This document shows, in pieces, positions 18,649 through 26,474 of a stretch of DNA of 64,000 nucleotides. The stretch comes from Clostridium ragsdalei P11 (GTDB taxonomy: Bacteria > Bacillota > Clostridia > Clostridiales > Clostridiaceae): positions 1 to 64,000 of the forward strand of contig NZ_LROS01000011.1 in the NCBI RefSeq assembly GCF_001675165.1, read 5' to 3'. The notes below the pieces were generated by a model that was given only the letters and a program-made list of their open reading frames with translations, was not told the origin of the DNA and ran no database searches. Both the position numbers and the translations under genes were made by a program. Every line of letters starts with the position of its first letter. Positions within the stretch are counted from its first letter, which is position 1.

Positions 18649-18834
18649 TTATTTCCAATTAAATTCCACCTCATAATAATATTTTTTTATAAATGATATT
18701 TTATTCTTATGTTCAGCATATTTTAAGGCCTCACCATATACTTTACCTTTAGACTGTTTATCAAACTCAAATGACTTTATTGTGCTAATGTACATACCAG
18801 TTTTAGTTTGCCTTTTTACTACCTCCCATTTCAT
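18649..18834 (-). CDS. Small hypothetical protein, 61 aa
   Basis: Short basic protein starting MKWEVVKRQTKTGMYISTIK and ending in YYYEVEFNWK, with many Lys and Tyr residues and no membrane helix or Cys. It has an excellent Shine-Dalgarno (GGAGG, 8 nt upstream), which is why I believe it is translated. Family and function are not recognised. Confidence 0.55.
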   Translation of the reverse strand: MKWEVVKRQTKTGMYISTIKSFEFDKQSKGKVYGEALKYAEHKNKISFIKKYYYEVEFNWK

Positions 18835-18886
18835 TTATATACCTCCAATTTAATTTTTTTACACACAAAGAATTCCACTAACTAAA

Positions 18887-18990
18887 AATTCTCTATACAA
18901 TTATAATTGTATAGAGAAAAACTTTTTTTGAAAATACTCTATATGGAGTATTTTTTATGAACTTTTAAAAAACAATATTAACAATTATTT
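18887..18990 (-). repeat. Family-4 double-hairpin cassette, copy 1 (terminator of the AI-2E gene)
   Basis: Directly after the stop of the gene at 18992 (minus strand) come a conserved A/T stretch, hairpin ACTC-TATATG-GAGT with T-run, then a larger hairpin CTCTATACAATT / AATTGTATAGAG. The whole unit reappears behind an unrelated gene at 21403-21515. It probably works as a tandem rho-independent terminator. Confidence 0.7.
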
Positions 18991-18991
18991 T

Positions 18992-20158
18992 TTAAGATGC
19001 AGACTTCTCCATATGAGAAGCATACCATTTACCCAATAGTATTTTTAGTGAAGCAGCAGTAGGTACAGCTACAAGCATTCCTATAAGCCCTCCCAAATTT
19101 CCACCTACAAGTATTGCAATCATAGTAAATACAGGATGCAGTCCTACACTATTTCCTACAATTTTAGGTGCCAATAAGCTATCATCTACCTGCCGAACTG
19201 CAAGCATTCCAATAATTGCCCATACTGCTGTAATAGGTTGTCCACCTAGTAGTGCCATAATTACTGCCAAAACAGTTCCAACAACAGCTCCTATATATGG
19301 TATCATATTACAAATACCTGCAATAACTCCTATAACTAAAGCATAATCTATGCCAATAAAATACAGTACAATAGCTGATAGAACTCCCACTATAGATGCC
19401 TCTAGCAATTGTCCTCTTATATATTTATAAAATGTAACATCCATAACATGTAATACTTCTTTTAATTTGCTTCCTGTTTTACTTTTTCCAAATACAAGGC
19501 TAAAAACTTTATTCCATAACCCTACAAAATACTCGGAATCTTGTATTAAATAAATACTTAATATTATAGCTATAAAAAATAAAGCTATATTGCTTACTAT
19601 AGCTACAATAGAATTTGTCATTGCTCCTATACTTGCTGAAAAATAAGATTGTACATAACTTACTATTTGAGCAATCTTATCATTTAAACTTGTAGGTATT
19701 GAAATATTTAAACTTTTTAATTTTTCACTAACAGAACTAACTGACAATGTTGGGTTATTTAAATATTCATTTAAATACGACGCCATATTTGCTATATTTG
19801 TATTGTGAGAGAGTTTTCCACCAATCATAATATATATTCCACTTACAACGGCTGCAAAAATAGCTGCTACTAATGTATACACCCCTATAATTCCTATTAC
19901 TCTTCTGTGTGATGCTTTTTTTAGTATCTTTTTCTTTTCTAAGAACTTTTCAATATTTCCCACTCCTGGTTTCAATAAGTACACAATTACTAGTGCCATA
20001 AAAAAAGGTTTTGCAAGGTTAATGATTCTTTTTAACAGATTCCACAGCAGAGCAAATATATTACCTATATTATTTAAAAATGCTATACCAATATAAATTA
20101 GAATCACTGTTGCTCCTGCATATATACAGTATTTTAGTAATTTTTTATCTATTTTCAT
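18992..20158 (-). CDS. AI-2E family transporter (PF01594 type)
   Basis: A 388-aa membrane protein with two helices near the N-terminus, an intervening soluble segment (about 115-185) and five to six C-terminal helices. The tail with PYIGAVVGTVLAVIMALLGG and GLHPVFTMIAILVGGNLGGL matches the AI-2E/PerM family, members of which act as autoinducer or Na+(Li+)/H+ exporters; substrate unknown. SD GAGGGG lies 5 nt upstream. Monocistronic. Confidence 0.85.
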   Translation of the reverse strand: MKIDKKLLKYCIYAGATVILIYIGIAFLNNIGNIFALLWNLLKRIINLAKPFFMALVIVYLLKPGVGNIEKFLEKKKILKKASHRRVIGIIGVYTLVAAIFAAVVSGIYIMIGGKLSHNTNIANMASYLNEYLNNPTLSVSSVSEKLKSLNISIPTSLNDKIAQIVSYVQSYFSASIGAMTNSIVAIVSNIALFFIAIILSIYLIQDSEYFVGLWNKVFSLVFGKSKTGSKLKEVLHVMDVTFYKYIRGQLLEASIVGVLSAIVLYFIGIDYALVIGVIAGICNMIPYIGAVVGTVLAVIMALLGGQPITAVWAIIGMLAVRQVDDSLLAPKIVGNSVGLHPVFTMIAILVGGNLGGLIGMLVAVPTAASLKILLGKWYASHMEKSAS

Positions 20159-20268
20159 TTTCCCCTCTCTCTCTTAAGCTAACCTTATGTTTCTTATCTC
20201 ACCATTTACTTTATCATATTTCTGCATTTTTAGCTAATATATTTATTTTACTTAACATTTTTATCCGA

Positions 20269-20607
20269 TCACTCCCATTTACTCCAAATTGAAGGCTCAT
20301 ATCCCACTGTAGCCTGTTTCCCATTTCTAACAATTGGAGTTTTATAAAGCTTTGGATTCTTTAAAAGTATCTCTTCTTTTATATCACTGCTCCTTATTAG
20401 TCCAATATTTAATTTATCATATTCTTTTACCTTACTATTTATCAAATTATCAATACCTACTGCTGCCTTCAAGCTCTGTAATTCCCTTTTACTTATTTCC
20501 TTAATATTTAAATCTATAAACTGATATTTAATTCTTCTTTCCTTAAAGTAACGTTCAGCTTTCTTTGTATCAAAACACTTTTTCACTCCAAATATTTGAA
20601 TATTCAT
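20269..20607 (-). CDS. ArsC/Spx-family thioredoxin-fold protein
   Basis: A 112-aa protein: MNIQIFGVKKCFDTKKAERY has the ArsC/Spx active-site position with a single cysteine (KKCFDT), and the C-terminal half keeps the family's cis-proline loop (LYKTPIVRNGKQATVGY). Because the second Cys of Spx-type CxxC is missing, it fits the ArsC/YffB group more than redox-switch Spx, but no arsenic genes are nearby and arsenate reduction is unproven. The TTG at 20613 abuts the SD, so ATG 20607 (6 nt from GGGGAG) was chosen. Confidence 0.75.
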   Translation of the reverse strand: MNIQIFGVKKCFDTKKAERYFKERRIKYQFIDLNIKEISKRELQSLKAAVGIDNLINSKVKEYDKLNIGLIRSSDIKEEILLKNPKLYKTPIVRNGKQATVGYEPSIWSKWE

Positions 20608-20665
20608 TTCCAACTCCCCTTAAAATTATTGCTCAACATAAATAATTCCGAATATATACTATTTG

Positions 20666-20792
20666 TCTGATGGCTACCTACTGTAACACTCCCACTTCTA
20701 TCAAAGTGGGAGATAACAGTAGCTACGCCCCTAGATAATTCATCTAAACTTAGTGGGAGAAACAAACTCCCACTAAGTAAGATTCATTGATA
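20666..20792 (+). repeat. Family-2 structured repeat, copy 3 (full length)
   Basis: Opens CTGATGGCTACC; hairpin 1 has outer stem CTACTGT / ACAGTAG and inner stem CTCCCACTT / AAGTGGGAG; linker CTACGCCCCTAGATAATT; hairpin 2 is ACTTAGTGGGAG / CTCCCACTAAGT; closes AAGATTCATTGATA. Almost the same sequence lies inverted at 54058-54185. Confidence 0.8.
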
Positions 20793-20831
20793 AAAAATAG
20801 ACCTGCCTGGCGCAAGCCTATAATTAAATAT

Positions 20832-21176
20832 CTAGAATAAATTTCCATTAAATCCCCAATCGCTAACTTCACTAAAGATTACATATATACTATCCTTTGG
20901 TATATTAAACTCTGATTCATAAAAAGAACATATTAAATCAGTAACCTTATTTTTATAAGCCCTTTCAGCCGTTCCACATATTTTTACTTCAACAAGGGCA
21001 GCCTTTTCCATTTTATTTCCTCTAAAATAAATTGTTTTATCATCATCAAAACTTACCATAAGCCACTCTTCGGATTTTCCAGGAATCTCTGAAATTATTT
21101 TTCCCATTTCACTTTTTATACGTTTTTTTTGCTCATATGAAAGCTTTACTGTTAATCTTGAATTTATATATGGCAT
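20832..21176 (-). CDS. MIF-like tautomerase-superfamily protein
   Basis: A 114-aa protein with the length and landmarks of macrophage migration inhibitory factor and phenylpyruvate tautomerase: MPYINSRLTVKLS places Pro directly after Met, the catalytic N-terminal proline after Met removal; SEEWLMVSFDDDKTIYFRG matches the central strand; SDWGFNGNLF matches the C-terminal NWGWNG segment of MIF. The reading frame extends to 21236, but only the ATG at 21176 (after AGGGAAG) exposes Pro-2. Reaction would be keto-enol tautomerisation of an aromatic or short ketoacid; the natural substrate is unknown. Confidence 0.8.
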   Translation of the reverse strand: MPYINSRLTVKLSYEQKKRIKSEMGKIISEIPGKSEEWLMVSFDDDKTIYFRGNKMEKAALVEVKICGTAERAYKNKVTDLICSFYESEFNIPKDSIYVIFSEVSDWGFNGNLF

Positions 21177-21402
21177 AAACATTCTTCCCTTCTTTTGTTT
21201 ACAATGGATCAATATTATTATACAGTAACTTTTCATTTTTTCATAATACTTTATTGTATTACTTCAGCACCATCAAAACCTATAGTAAGTGTTAATGGTG
21301 CTAACTTGTAATCACATATTTGCTTTTCTCAAGACTCACCTTTATTAGTCTCTCAGCATAAGCAAAATATTGTCAAGTGTAATTAAATGTAATATAATTG
21401 AA

Positions 21403-21515
21403 GATAAAAAAATTTCTCCATACAACTACAATTGTATAGAGAAAAAAATTTTTTAATATACTCCATATGGAGTATTTTTTTGTACAGTTTTAAAAAGCAA
21501 TATTTACAATTATGG
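21403..21515 (-). repeat. Family-4 double-hairpin cassette, copy 2 (terminator of the XRE-TPR gene)
   Basis: Same order as copy 1: conserved A/T stretch, hairpin TACTCC-ATAT-GGAGTA with T-run, and hairpin CTCCATACAACT / AATTGTATAGAG (slightly imperfect). It lies 14 bp downstream of the gene ending at 21529. Confidence 0.7.
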
Positions 21516-21528
21516 AATCAAGCGTAAT

Positions 21529-22626
21529 CTATCTAAGTTTTCTAATTTCCTTCAAATCTTTTAAAATAGCCTCAAAATTATTACTTTTCCTAATAGGATC
21601 AAATACTGGATCTTCTAACACCTTCATCATGTTTTCATACAAATCCAAAGTAAAGGCACGTTCTCCTTCTGAAAGTTCATTGAAACACCAGGTAGATGAA
21701 AAATCCTTAGGTGCATTTATATCATTATTTTTAATGCATTGTATCCACTTATACAACATTTCTATTGCCTTTTTATTTTCGTCAAGCCTAAGATAAATTT
21801 GTGCAAAATTCATATATTCTACATGCATACCAATAACTTTATCACATTCTGGAGAAAATAACTTTTTAACACTTACAGCCAAATTGCAATATTTATCTAT
21901 AACATCTGAGTTTTTATCTTTAATATAAGATTTAGCCAATGCTAAACAGGTAAAACTAATTCCAAATATATTTTTCCACAACTGACTTTGAAGTATTTTT
22001 CTCGCTTCTTTAATCTTATTTTTACTTAGGTATATATTTGCAAGCATAAAATCAACATTAAATTGATTTTTATGAATTTTATTTAATGCTTCTATTCCCT
22101 TATCATTTTCTCCAATGGAAGAATAAATACCACCAAGCTGAAATAGTGATTGCTCAACTAATTTTATATCATTACAATTTTCCACTACATTTTCAAGCAA
22201 TTCAACAGAATTTTTAAGCATTATATTTTCTATTTTTTCTTCTCCCTTTTTCCACGAATACATGTTAAACAGGCATCCTATCATATATTTCAAATAATAA
22301 CTTGATTTATATTTTGATATATATTCCATGGATTTATTAATTCCTTCATCAACTTTATCACTACTAAACAATACTTCACATTTCTTAAATATCTCCATAA
22401 CTTCTTTTTCAGAGAGTTCAATTTTATAATTCAAAAGTTTATCTATAGAAACATTAAAATATAATGCAAGTACAGGAAGAAGAGTTATATCTGGATAGGA
22501 ATTACCACTTTCCCACTTTGACACTGCTGCTGTGGATACTCCAATAAATCCTCCTAATTGATCCTGTGTAATTCCCCTTTCTTTTCTAAGTTTAAATATT
22601 ACTTCACCTATCTGCAATTTATCCAT
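21529..22626 (-). CDS. XRE-family regulator with C-terminal TPR-like repeats
   Basis: A 365-aa protein. Residues 1-65 are a Cro/C1-type helix-turn-helix (FKLRKERGITQDQLGGFIGV, STAAVSKWESGNSYPDITLL). The remaining 300 residues are helical and look like tetratricopeptide repeats (QLGGIYSSIGENDKGIEALN; ANIYLSKNKIKEARKIL). This architecture resembles the Rap/PlcR-type peptide-sensing (RRNPP) regulators and general clostridial XRE-TPR proteins, but no small pheromone gene is visible beside it. Regulon unknown. Confidence 0.8.
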   Translation of the reverse strand: MDKLQIGEVIFKLRKERGITQDQLGGFIGVSTAAVSKWESGNSYPDITLLPVLALYFNVSIDKLLNYKIELSEKEVMEIFKKCEVLFSSDKVDEGINKSMEYISKYKSSYYLKYMIGCLFNMYSWKKGEEKIENIMLKNSVELLENVVENCNDIKLVEQSLFQLGGIYSSIGENDKGIEALNKIHKNQFNVDFMLANIYLSKNKIKEARKILQSQLWKNIFGISFTCLALAKSYIKDKNSDVIDKYCNLAVSVKKLFSPECDKVIGMHVEYMNFAQIYLRLDENKKAIEMLYKWIQCIKNNDINAPKDFSSTWCFNELSEGERAFTLDLYENMMKVLEDPVFDPIRKSNNFEAILKDLKEIRKLR

Positions 22627-22769
22627 ATCATATTCACTCCATAATTTGATTATAAGGCCTTACAACACTTAGTATACCTTATTAGAGCTCTTATACCAAT
22701 GGATGTATAGTTGAATTTATATAAAAAACTTAACCGCTAGTTAAAAAATCAAAATATCACTAATAATGC

Positions 22770-23321
22770 TTATTTGGAAATAAGCTGTAAAATTTCATTT
22801 TCTATTTGCATAGGTTCAACTGGTGATTCAAATCTTTTAACTACGTTTCCATTTTTGTCTATTAAAAACTTTGTAAAATTCCACTTTATTGAGTTTCCAA
22901 TAAGCATATCAGGAAATTTTTCATTTAAAAATGTACTTAAAAGTTTGCCACTTGAACTACTTTCATCAAATCCTTTAAAAGGAGCTTTTTCTTTTAGATA
23001 TTTATAGAGGGGATGTTCATCACATCCATTAACATTTATTTTAGCGAATACAGGAAATGTAACTCCATAATTTATTTTACAAAACTGTTTTATATCCTTA
23101 TTTGTTCCTGGTTCTTGATTTGCAAACTGGTTACATGGAAAGCCTAGGATTTCAAACTTTTCATTTTCAATCTTCTTGTAAAGAGATTCAAGTTCTTCAT
23201 ATTGCGGTGTAAATCCACATTTACTTGCAGTATTTACAATAAGGAGCACTTTCCCTTTATATTTTTGCAGGCATATTTCATTATCATCTATAGTTTTAAC
23301 TTTAAAATCATATATTAACAT
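22770..23321 (-). CDS. Glutathione peroxidase-family thiol peroxidase
   Basis: A 183-aa thioredoxin-fold peroxidase. The catalytic block IVNTASKCGFTPQYEELESL carries Cys35 (Cys rather than Sec); FPCNQFANQEPG supplies the Gln and KWNFTKFLIDKNG the Trp-Asn pair of the catalytic tetrad. Bacterial homologues usually use thioredoxin rather than glutathione to reduce hydroperoxides. It is divergent from an OhrR-like regulator with a matching operator between them, so induction by organic peroxides is expected. SD GGAGG precedes the start. Confidence 0.9.
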   Translation of the reverse strand: MLIYDFKVKTIDDNEICLQKYKGKVLLIVNTASKCGFTPQYEELESLYKKIENEKFEILGFPCNQFANQEPGTNKDIKQFCKINYGVTFPVFAKINVNGCDEHPLYKYLKEKAPFKGFDESSSSGKLLSTFLNEKFPDMLIGNSIKWNFTKFLIDKNGNVVKRFESPVEPMQIENEILQLISK

Positions 23322-23382
23322 AAAATTTTTCCTCCAATCATATTCTTTTTATGTTTAAATTATATCACCAATTTAATTTTAT

Positions 23383-23414
23383 GCAATTAAATTTTGCACA
23401 ATTAATTTAATTGC
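23383..23414. promoter_or_regulatory. OhrR-type operator between peroxidase and regulator genes
   Basis: Inverted repeat GCAATTAAAT-N12-ATTTAATTGC. OhrR-box cores of this AATTAAATT type are known from Bacillus ohrA. It sits in the 162-bp divergent intergenic region, well placed to repress both genes. Confidence 0.6.
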
Positions 23415-23483
23415 TGTTAACAAAAAACTTATTTTCATTTATAATATATATTTAAAATAGATTTGAAAAAGGAGTTCATTTTA

Positions 23484-23924
23484 ATGCAAAATAACGATCA
23501 ACTTAAACTTAAAAATCAATTGTGTTTTTCTATATACGCATGTTCAAGAGCTATTACTAAAATATATAAGCCTTTTTTAAATAAACTTGGTATAACATAT
23601 CCTCAGTACTTAGTAATGCTCGTACTTTGGGAAGAAAATTCTATAACGCTAAAAGATCTTGAATCTAAATTACACCTTGATTCAGGAACACTTACTCCCT
23701 TGCTAAAGAGAATGGAAAATATAAATTTAATCCATAGGCAAAGATCTTCCAAAGATGAGAGATTTCTTTTTATTACTATTTCTAAAAAAGGACAAAATTT
23801 AAAAAATCAAGCATTAACTATTCCCGAGTGCATTTTAAAATCTACAAATACAGATATAGAAACATTAAAAAAAATAAAGAAAGACGTGGATTTACTTCTT
23901 AAAAATGTAGTTAGTAATAAGTAG
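23484..23924 (+). CDS. MarR/OhrR-family peroxide-sensing repressor
   Basis: A 146-aa MarR-fold protein. Near the N-terminus LCFSIYACSRAITKIYKPFL contains a Cys (about residue 14) at the position of the reactive Cys15 of Bacillus OhrR; ITYPQYLVMLVLWE and LDSGTLTPLLKRMENINLI are the family's dimer helix and recognition helix. The reading frame could start at a TTG at 23463, but AAGGAG lies properly before the ATG at 23484. Divergence from a thiol peroxidase gene and the intervening palindrome support a peroxide-response role. Confidence 0.85.
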   Translation: MQNNDQLKLKNQLCFSIYACSRAITKIYKPFLNKLGITYPQYLVMLVLWEENSITLKDLESKLHLDSGTLTPLLKRMENINLIHRQRSSKDERFLFITISKKGQNLKNQALTIPECILKSTNTDIETLKKIKKDVDLLLKNVVSNK

Positions 23925-23953
23925 ATTTATTATAATAAATCTACTTATTACTA
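23912..23953. terminator. Bidirectional terminator hairpin
   Basis: A long perfect stem (TAGTAATAAGTAGATTTA and its inverse) with a 6-nt loop, overlapping the stop codon of the OhrR-like gene and facing the convergent tRNA-editing gene. Confidence 0.75.
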
Positions 23954-23958
23954 CGTTA

Positions 23959-24675
23959 CTATTCTTCTATTTCAACATATATTCTTTTATTGATTTTTCC
24001 CTTGCTCTTAAACTTTACTATCTTAATCTTTCCAACTTCTGAAGTATTTCTTACATGTGTTCCTCCATCTGCTTGAAGATCAAGTCCTTCAATTTCAACT
24101 GTTCTTATTTCATTAATTCCTTCTGGAAGAAGATTTATTTTTGTTCTTATCAAATCTGGTATTTTAAATGCTTCTTCTCTTTTAAGAATATTTACCTTAA
24201 TGTTTCTCTTAGCTTCTACTTCCTTATTGATTTTCTCTTGAATTTCATCTATTAACTCCTTATCAAAGTTTTCAAATTCAAAGTCCATTCTTGCACTGAG
24301 GCAATCCATATCTCCACCAGTAACCTGTGCTTTATAATCTCTCCACACCACACCGCACAAAATATGCATTGCAGTATGAGTTCTCATTAATTTATACCTA
24401 TGCTCCCAATCTATTTTCCCAATACAACCTTCATTAACTTCAGGAAGCTTTCCATCAATATAATGATATATATTATTGCCTATCTTTTTAACTTTCTTCA
24501 CAGTATACAAGCTTTGGCCATTCTCAAGTATTCCAGTATCACAAGGTTGGCCACCTCCTCCTATGTAAAAAGCCGTTTTATCCAAAATTACAGCATTTTG
24601 CTCCTCATCTACACTAACAATGTTACATTTAAATTCCTTTAAATAACTATCTTTTTGAAACAACAATTCAGTCAT
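23959..24675 (-). CDS. Alanyl-tRNA editing protein, AlaX type
   Basis: A 238-aa free-standing relative of the AlaRS editing domain that hydrolyses mischarged Ser- or Gly-tRNA(Ala). The first zinc motif HTAMH is present at about residues 95-99. The second motif, normally C-GGTHV, reads ADGGTHVRNTSEVG, so the zinc cysteine is replaced by Asp while the His is kept. The N-terminal beta-barrel region has the TAFYIGGGGQPCDTG loop typical of AlaX. SD GGAGGAT upstream. Confidence 0.88.
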   Translation of the reverse strand: MTELLFQKDSYLKEFKCNIVSVDEEQNAVILDKTAFYIGGGGQPCDTGILENGQSLYTVKKVKKIGNNIYHYIDGKLPEVNEGCIGKIDWEHRYKLMRTHTAMHILCGVVWRDYKAQVTGGDMDCLSARMDFEFENFDKELIDEIQEKINKEVEAKRNIKVNILKREEAFKIPDLIRTKINLLPEGINEIRTVEIEGLDLQADGGTHVRNTSEVGKIKIVKFKSKGKINKRIYVEIEE

Positions 24676-24713
24676 TTTTAAATCCTCCTCATAAATATTT
24701 ATTAATTTTTGAA

Positions 24714-25028
24714 TTAAAATATCATCCTTAACACTGCTATAGATATTACTCCTACTATTACAGTTAAAAGCAGATTATTCTTTTTAACAGCTACTGCTAC
24801 AGTTATAATTGATGCAAGTACAGTAGCTATATCTATAGAAAATTTATTATTTAAAATAAACAGTGATGACACTACAAGGGCTGTCAAAATAGAAATGGGA
24901 ATATATTTTAAAAATTCCGCTGTTCTATCATTTATATTAATTCTCGAAATCAACATTACAGGAAGTGTCCTAGGAAGTATTGTTACTATACAGCCGCCTA
25001 TAATTATGTACCAGATATACATATTCAT
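24714..25028 (-). CDS. azlD: AzlD-family branched-chain amino acid transport subunit
   Basis: A 104-aa protein with four membrane helices and the AzlD landmark TILPRTLPVMLISR near residue 18. With AzlC it forms an exporter for branched-chain amino acids and analogues such as azaleucine. Its start overlaps the azlC stop by 4 nt, so the pair is co-translated. Confidence 0.88.
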   Translation of the reverse strand: MNMYIWYIIIGGCIVTILPRTLPVMLISRININDRTAEFLKYIPISILTALVVSSLFILNNKFSIDIATVLASIITVAVAVKKNNLLLTVIVGVISIAVLRMIF

Positions 25029-25735
25029 TTTCTTATTACCCCCCCTATAATTACTCCAAGTATGGCTGCGATCATAATTCCCGTATTTGCAGATAAAAAT
25101 TTAATAGAAATAAGCAATATTACAGCAGAGCAAATTATAATTACACAGGATTTTCTTAAATTAGAATTTTCCTTCACACTTGAAATCAATAAACCTATAA
25201 ACATAGCTGGAAGTGCAAAATCAAGTCCAAACTTTTTATAGTCATATATCAAGCTGCTAAAACATGCCCCGATAAAAGTTGCAAATATCCAATTTATATA
25301 GGCTGTCAGATTTATTCCCATCATCCATTTGTAGTCTATTTTGTCTTCACTATTTGCCTTTGATGAAGCAAGTGCAAAAGTTTCATCCGTTAAAAGTGCC
25401 CCTACTGTAAAATTTTTAAAAAGTGAATTTTTACTAAAATAAGGTGCTATGGATGCACTCATCAAAAGATGTCTTAAATTCACTAAAAATACAGTCAAGA
25501 CTACACCTGGAACTGATACTGATGACAGTATCATTCCTGCAGCAGCAAATTGAGATGAACCTGCATATATGAAAGTACTCATAGCCACTGTTTCTAAGAT
25601 AGTCATACCACAGGATTTACTCACTACCCCACAGGCAAATCCTATGCTTAAATATCCAAACAAAGTTGGAATGCAATCTATTGCCCCACTTATAAAAGAA
25701 TTCTTGTTTGAGTAAGTTGTATCTTGTTCAGCCAT
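25025..25735 (-). CDS. azlC: AzlC-family branched-chain amino acid exporter subunit
   Basis: A 236-aa membrane protein with about seven helices. PTLFGYLSIGFACGVV, ATFIYAGSSQFAAAGMI and NLRHLLMSASIAPYF are AzlC/YgaZ signatures. Partner of the overlapping azlD. SD AGGGGGC upstream. The divergent XRE-cupin gene at 25861 is its probable regulator. Confidence 0.9.
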   Translation of the reverse strand: MAEQDTTYSNKNSFISGAIDCIPTLFGYLSIGFACGVVSKSCGMTILETVAMSTFIYAGSSQFAAAGMILSSVSVPGVVLTVFLVNLRHLLMSASIAPYFSKNSLFKNFTVGALLTDETFALASSKANSEDKIDYKWMMGINLTAYINWIFATFIGACFSSLIYDYKKFGLDFALPAMFIGLLISSVKENSNLRKSCVIIICSAVILLISIKFLSANTGIMIAAILGVIIGGVIRK

Positions 25736-25766
25736 TTTTGCCCCCTAATATTTAATAGTTTCATTT

Positions 25767-25839
25767 CGTATGTTATAATATAAATATTGTACGTTATAGT
25801 TTAGTTTGGTATACTATATTTATACAACCGTACGTTATA
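25767..25839. promoter_or_regulatory. Phased direct repeats in the azlC-regulator intergenic region
   Basis: Three copies of GTAYGTTATA start at 25768, 25789 and 25830. The spacings of 21 and 41 bp equal two and four helical turns, so all three face the same side of the DNA. They overlap the probable promoters of both divergent genes and are likely the operator of the XRE-cupin regulator. Confidence 0.55.
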
Positions 25840-25860
25840 TTTGTCAAGAGGTGAAATAAA

Positions 25861-26433
25861 ATGAATTTAAATAATATAATTGCTTCAAATCTCAAGAAAC
25901 TTAGAAGTGATAAAAAGCTAAGCTTAAGCAATCTTTCTGAACTCTCAGGTGTTAGCAAGGTTATGATAGGGCAAATAGAAAGAGGTCAATCAAACCCAAC
26001 TATAAATACAATATGGAAACTGGCAAATGGGCTCAAAGTTCCCTATACAGCACTTATAGATGAACCTAAAAGTAAAACTACTTTAGTAAAAAAAGAAGAT
26101 ACTATAAATCAATGCAGTGAAGATGGAAAGTACAGAGTTTATTGCCACTTTTCTACTCAAAATGAGAGAAATTTTGAATTGTTTAGGGTTGAATTAGATA
26201 CAGCAAGTTCATATACTTCAAATTCTCACGGTGAGGATGAGTATGAGTACATTCTGGTTTTTGATGGAGAGCTTACTCTTGAAACAGACAATAAAACATA
26301 TGTTTTAAGTCCAGGAGATTCGATTTCATTTGATGCCTCTAAAACCCATACATATATAAATAATTCAAATGAAATGATTAGAATGACCATTTTAAATTAT
26401 TATCCAATGAATCTTAAATACTATTTGCCATAA
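25861..26433 (+). CDS. XRE-family regulator with C-terminal cupin domain
   Basis: A 190-aa regulator: residues 1-65 are a helix-turn-helix (NLKKLRSDKKLSLSNLSELS, VSKVMIGQIERGQSNPTINT), residues 105-185 a cupin barrel (HGEDEYEYILVFDGELTLET, LSPGDSISFDASKTHTY). In this group the cupin binds a small ligand that tunes DNA binding. Divergent from azlCD, where homologues control amino-acid export. SD AAGAGGTG upstream; strong terminator after the gene. Confidence 0.88.
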   Translation: MNLNNIIASNLKKLRSDKKLSLSNLSELSGVSKVMIGQIERGQSNPTINTIWKLANGLKVPYTALIDEPKSKTTLVKKEDTINQCSEDGKYRVYCHFSTQNERNFELFRVELDTASSYTSNSHGEDEYEYILVFDGELTLETDNKTYVLSPGDSISFDASKTHTYINNSNEMIRMTILNYYPMNLKYYLP

Positions 26434-26474
26434 TTTAAAGCAGGTAACCTTAACAAAGTCACCTGCTTTAAATT
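26432..26474. terminator. Bidirectional rho-independent terminator
   Basis: Stem AATTTAAAGCAGGT / ACCTGCTTTAAATT between converging genes, ending exactly at the stop of the radical SAM gene. Confidence 0.85.

Noticed and set aside
20269-20607. Calling the ArsC-like protein Spx or a true arsenate reductase
   Set aside because: Only one active-site Cys is present, which argues against a redox-switch Spx, and no ars genes are nearby.
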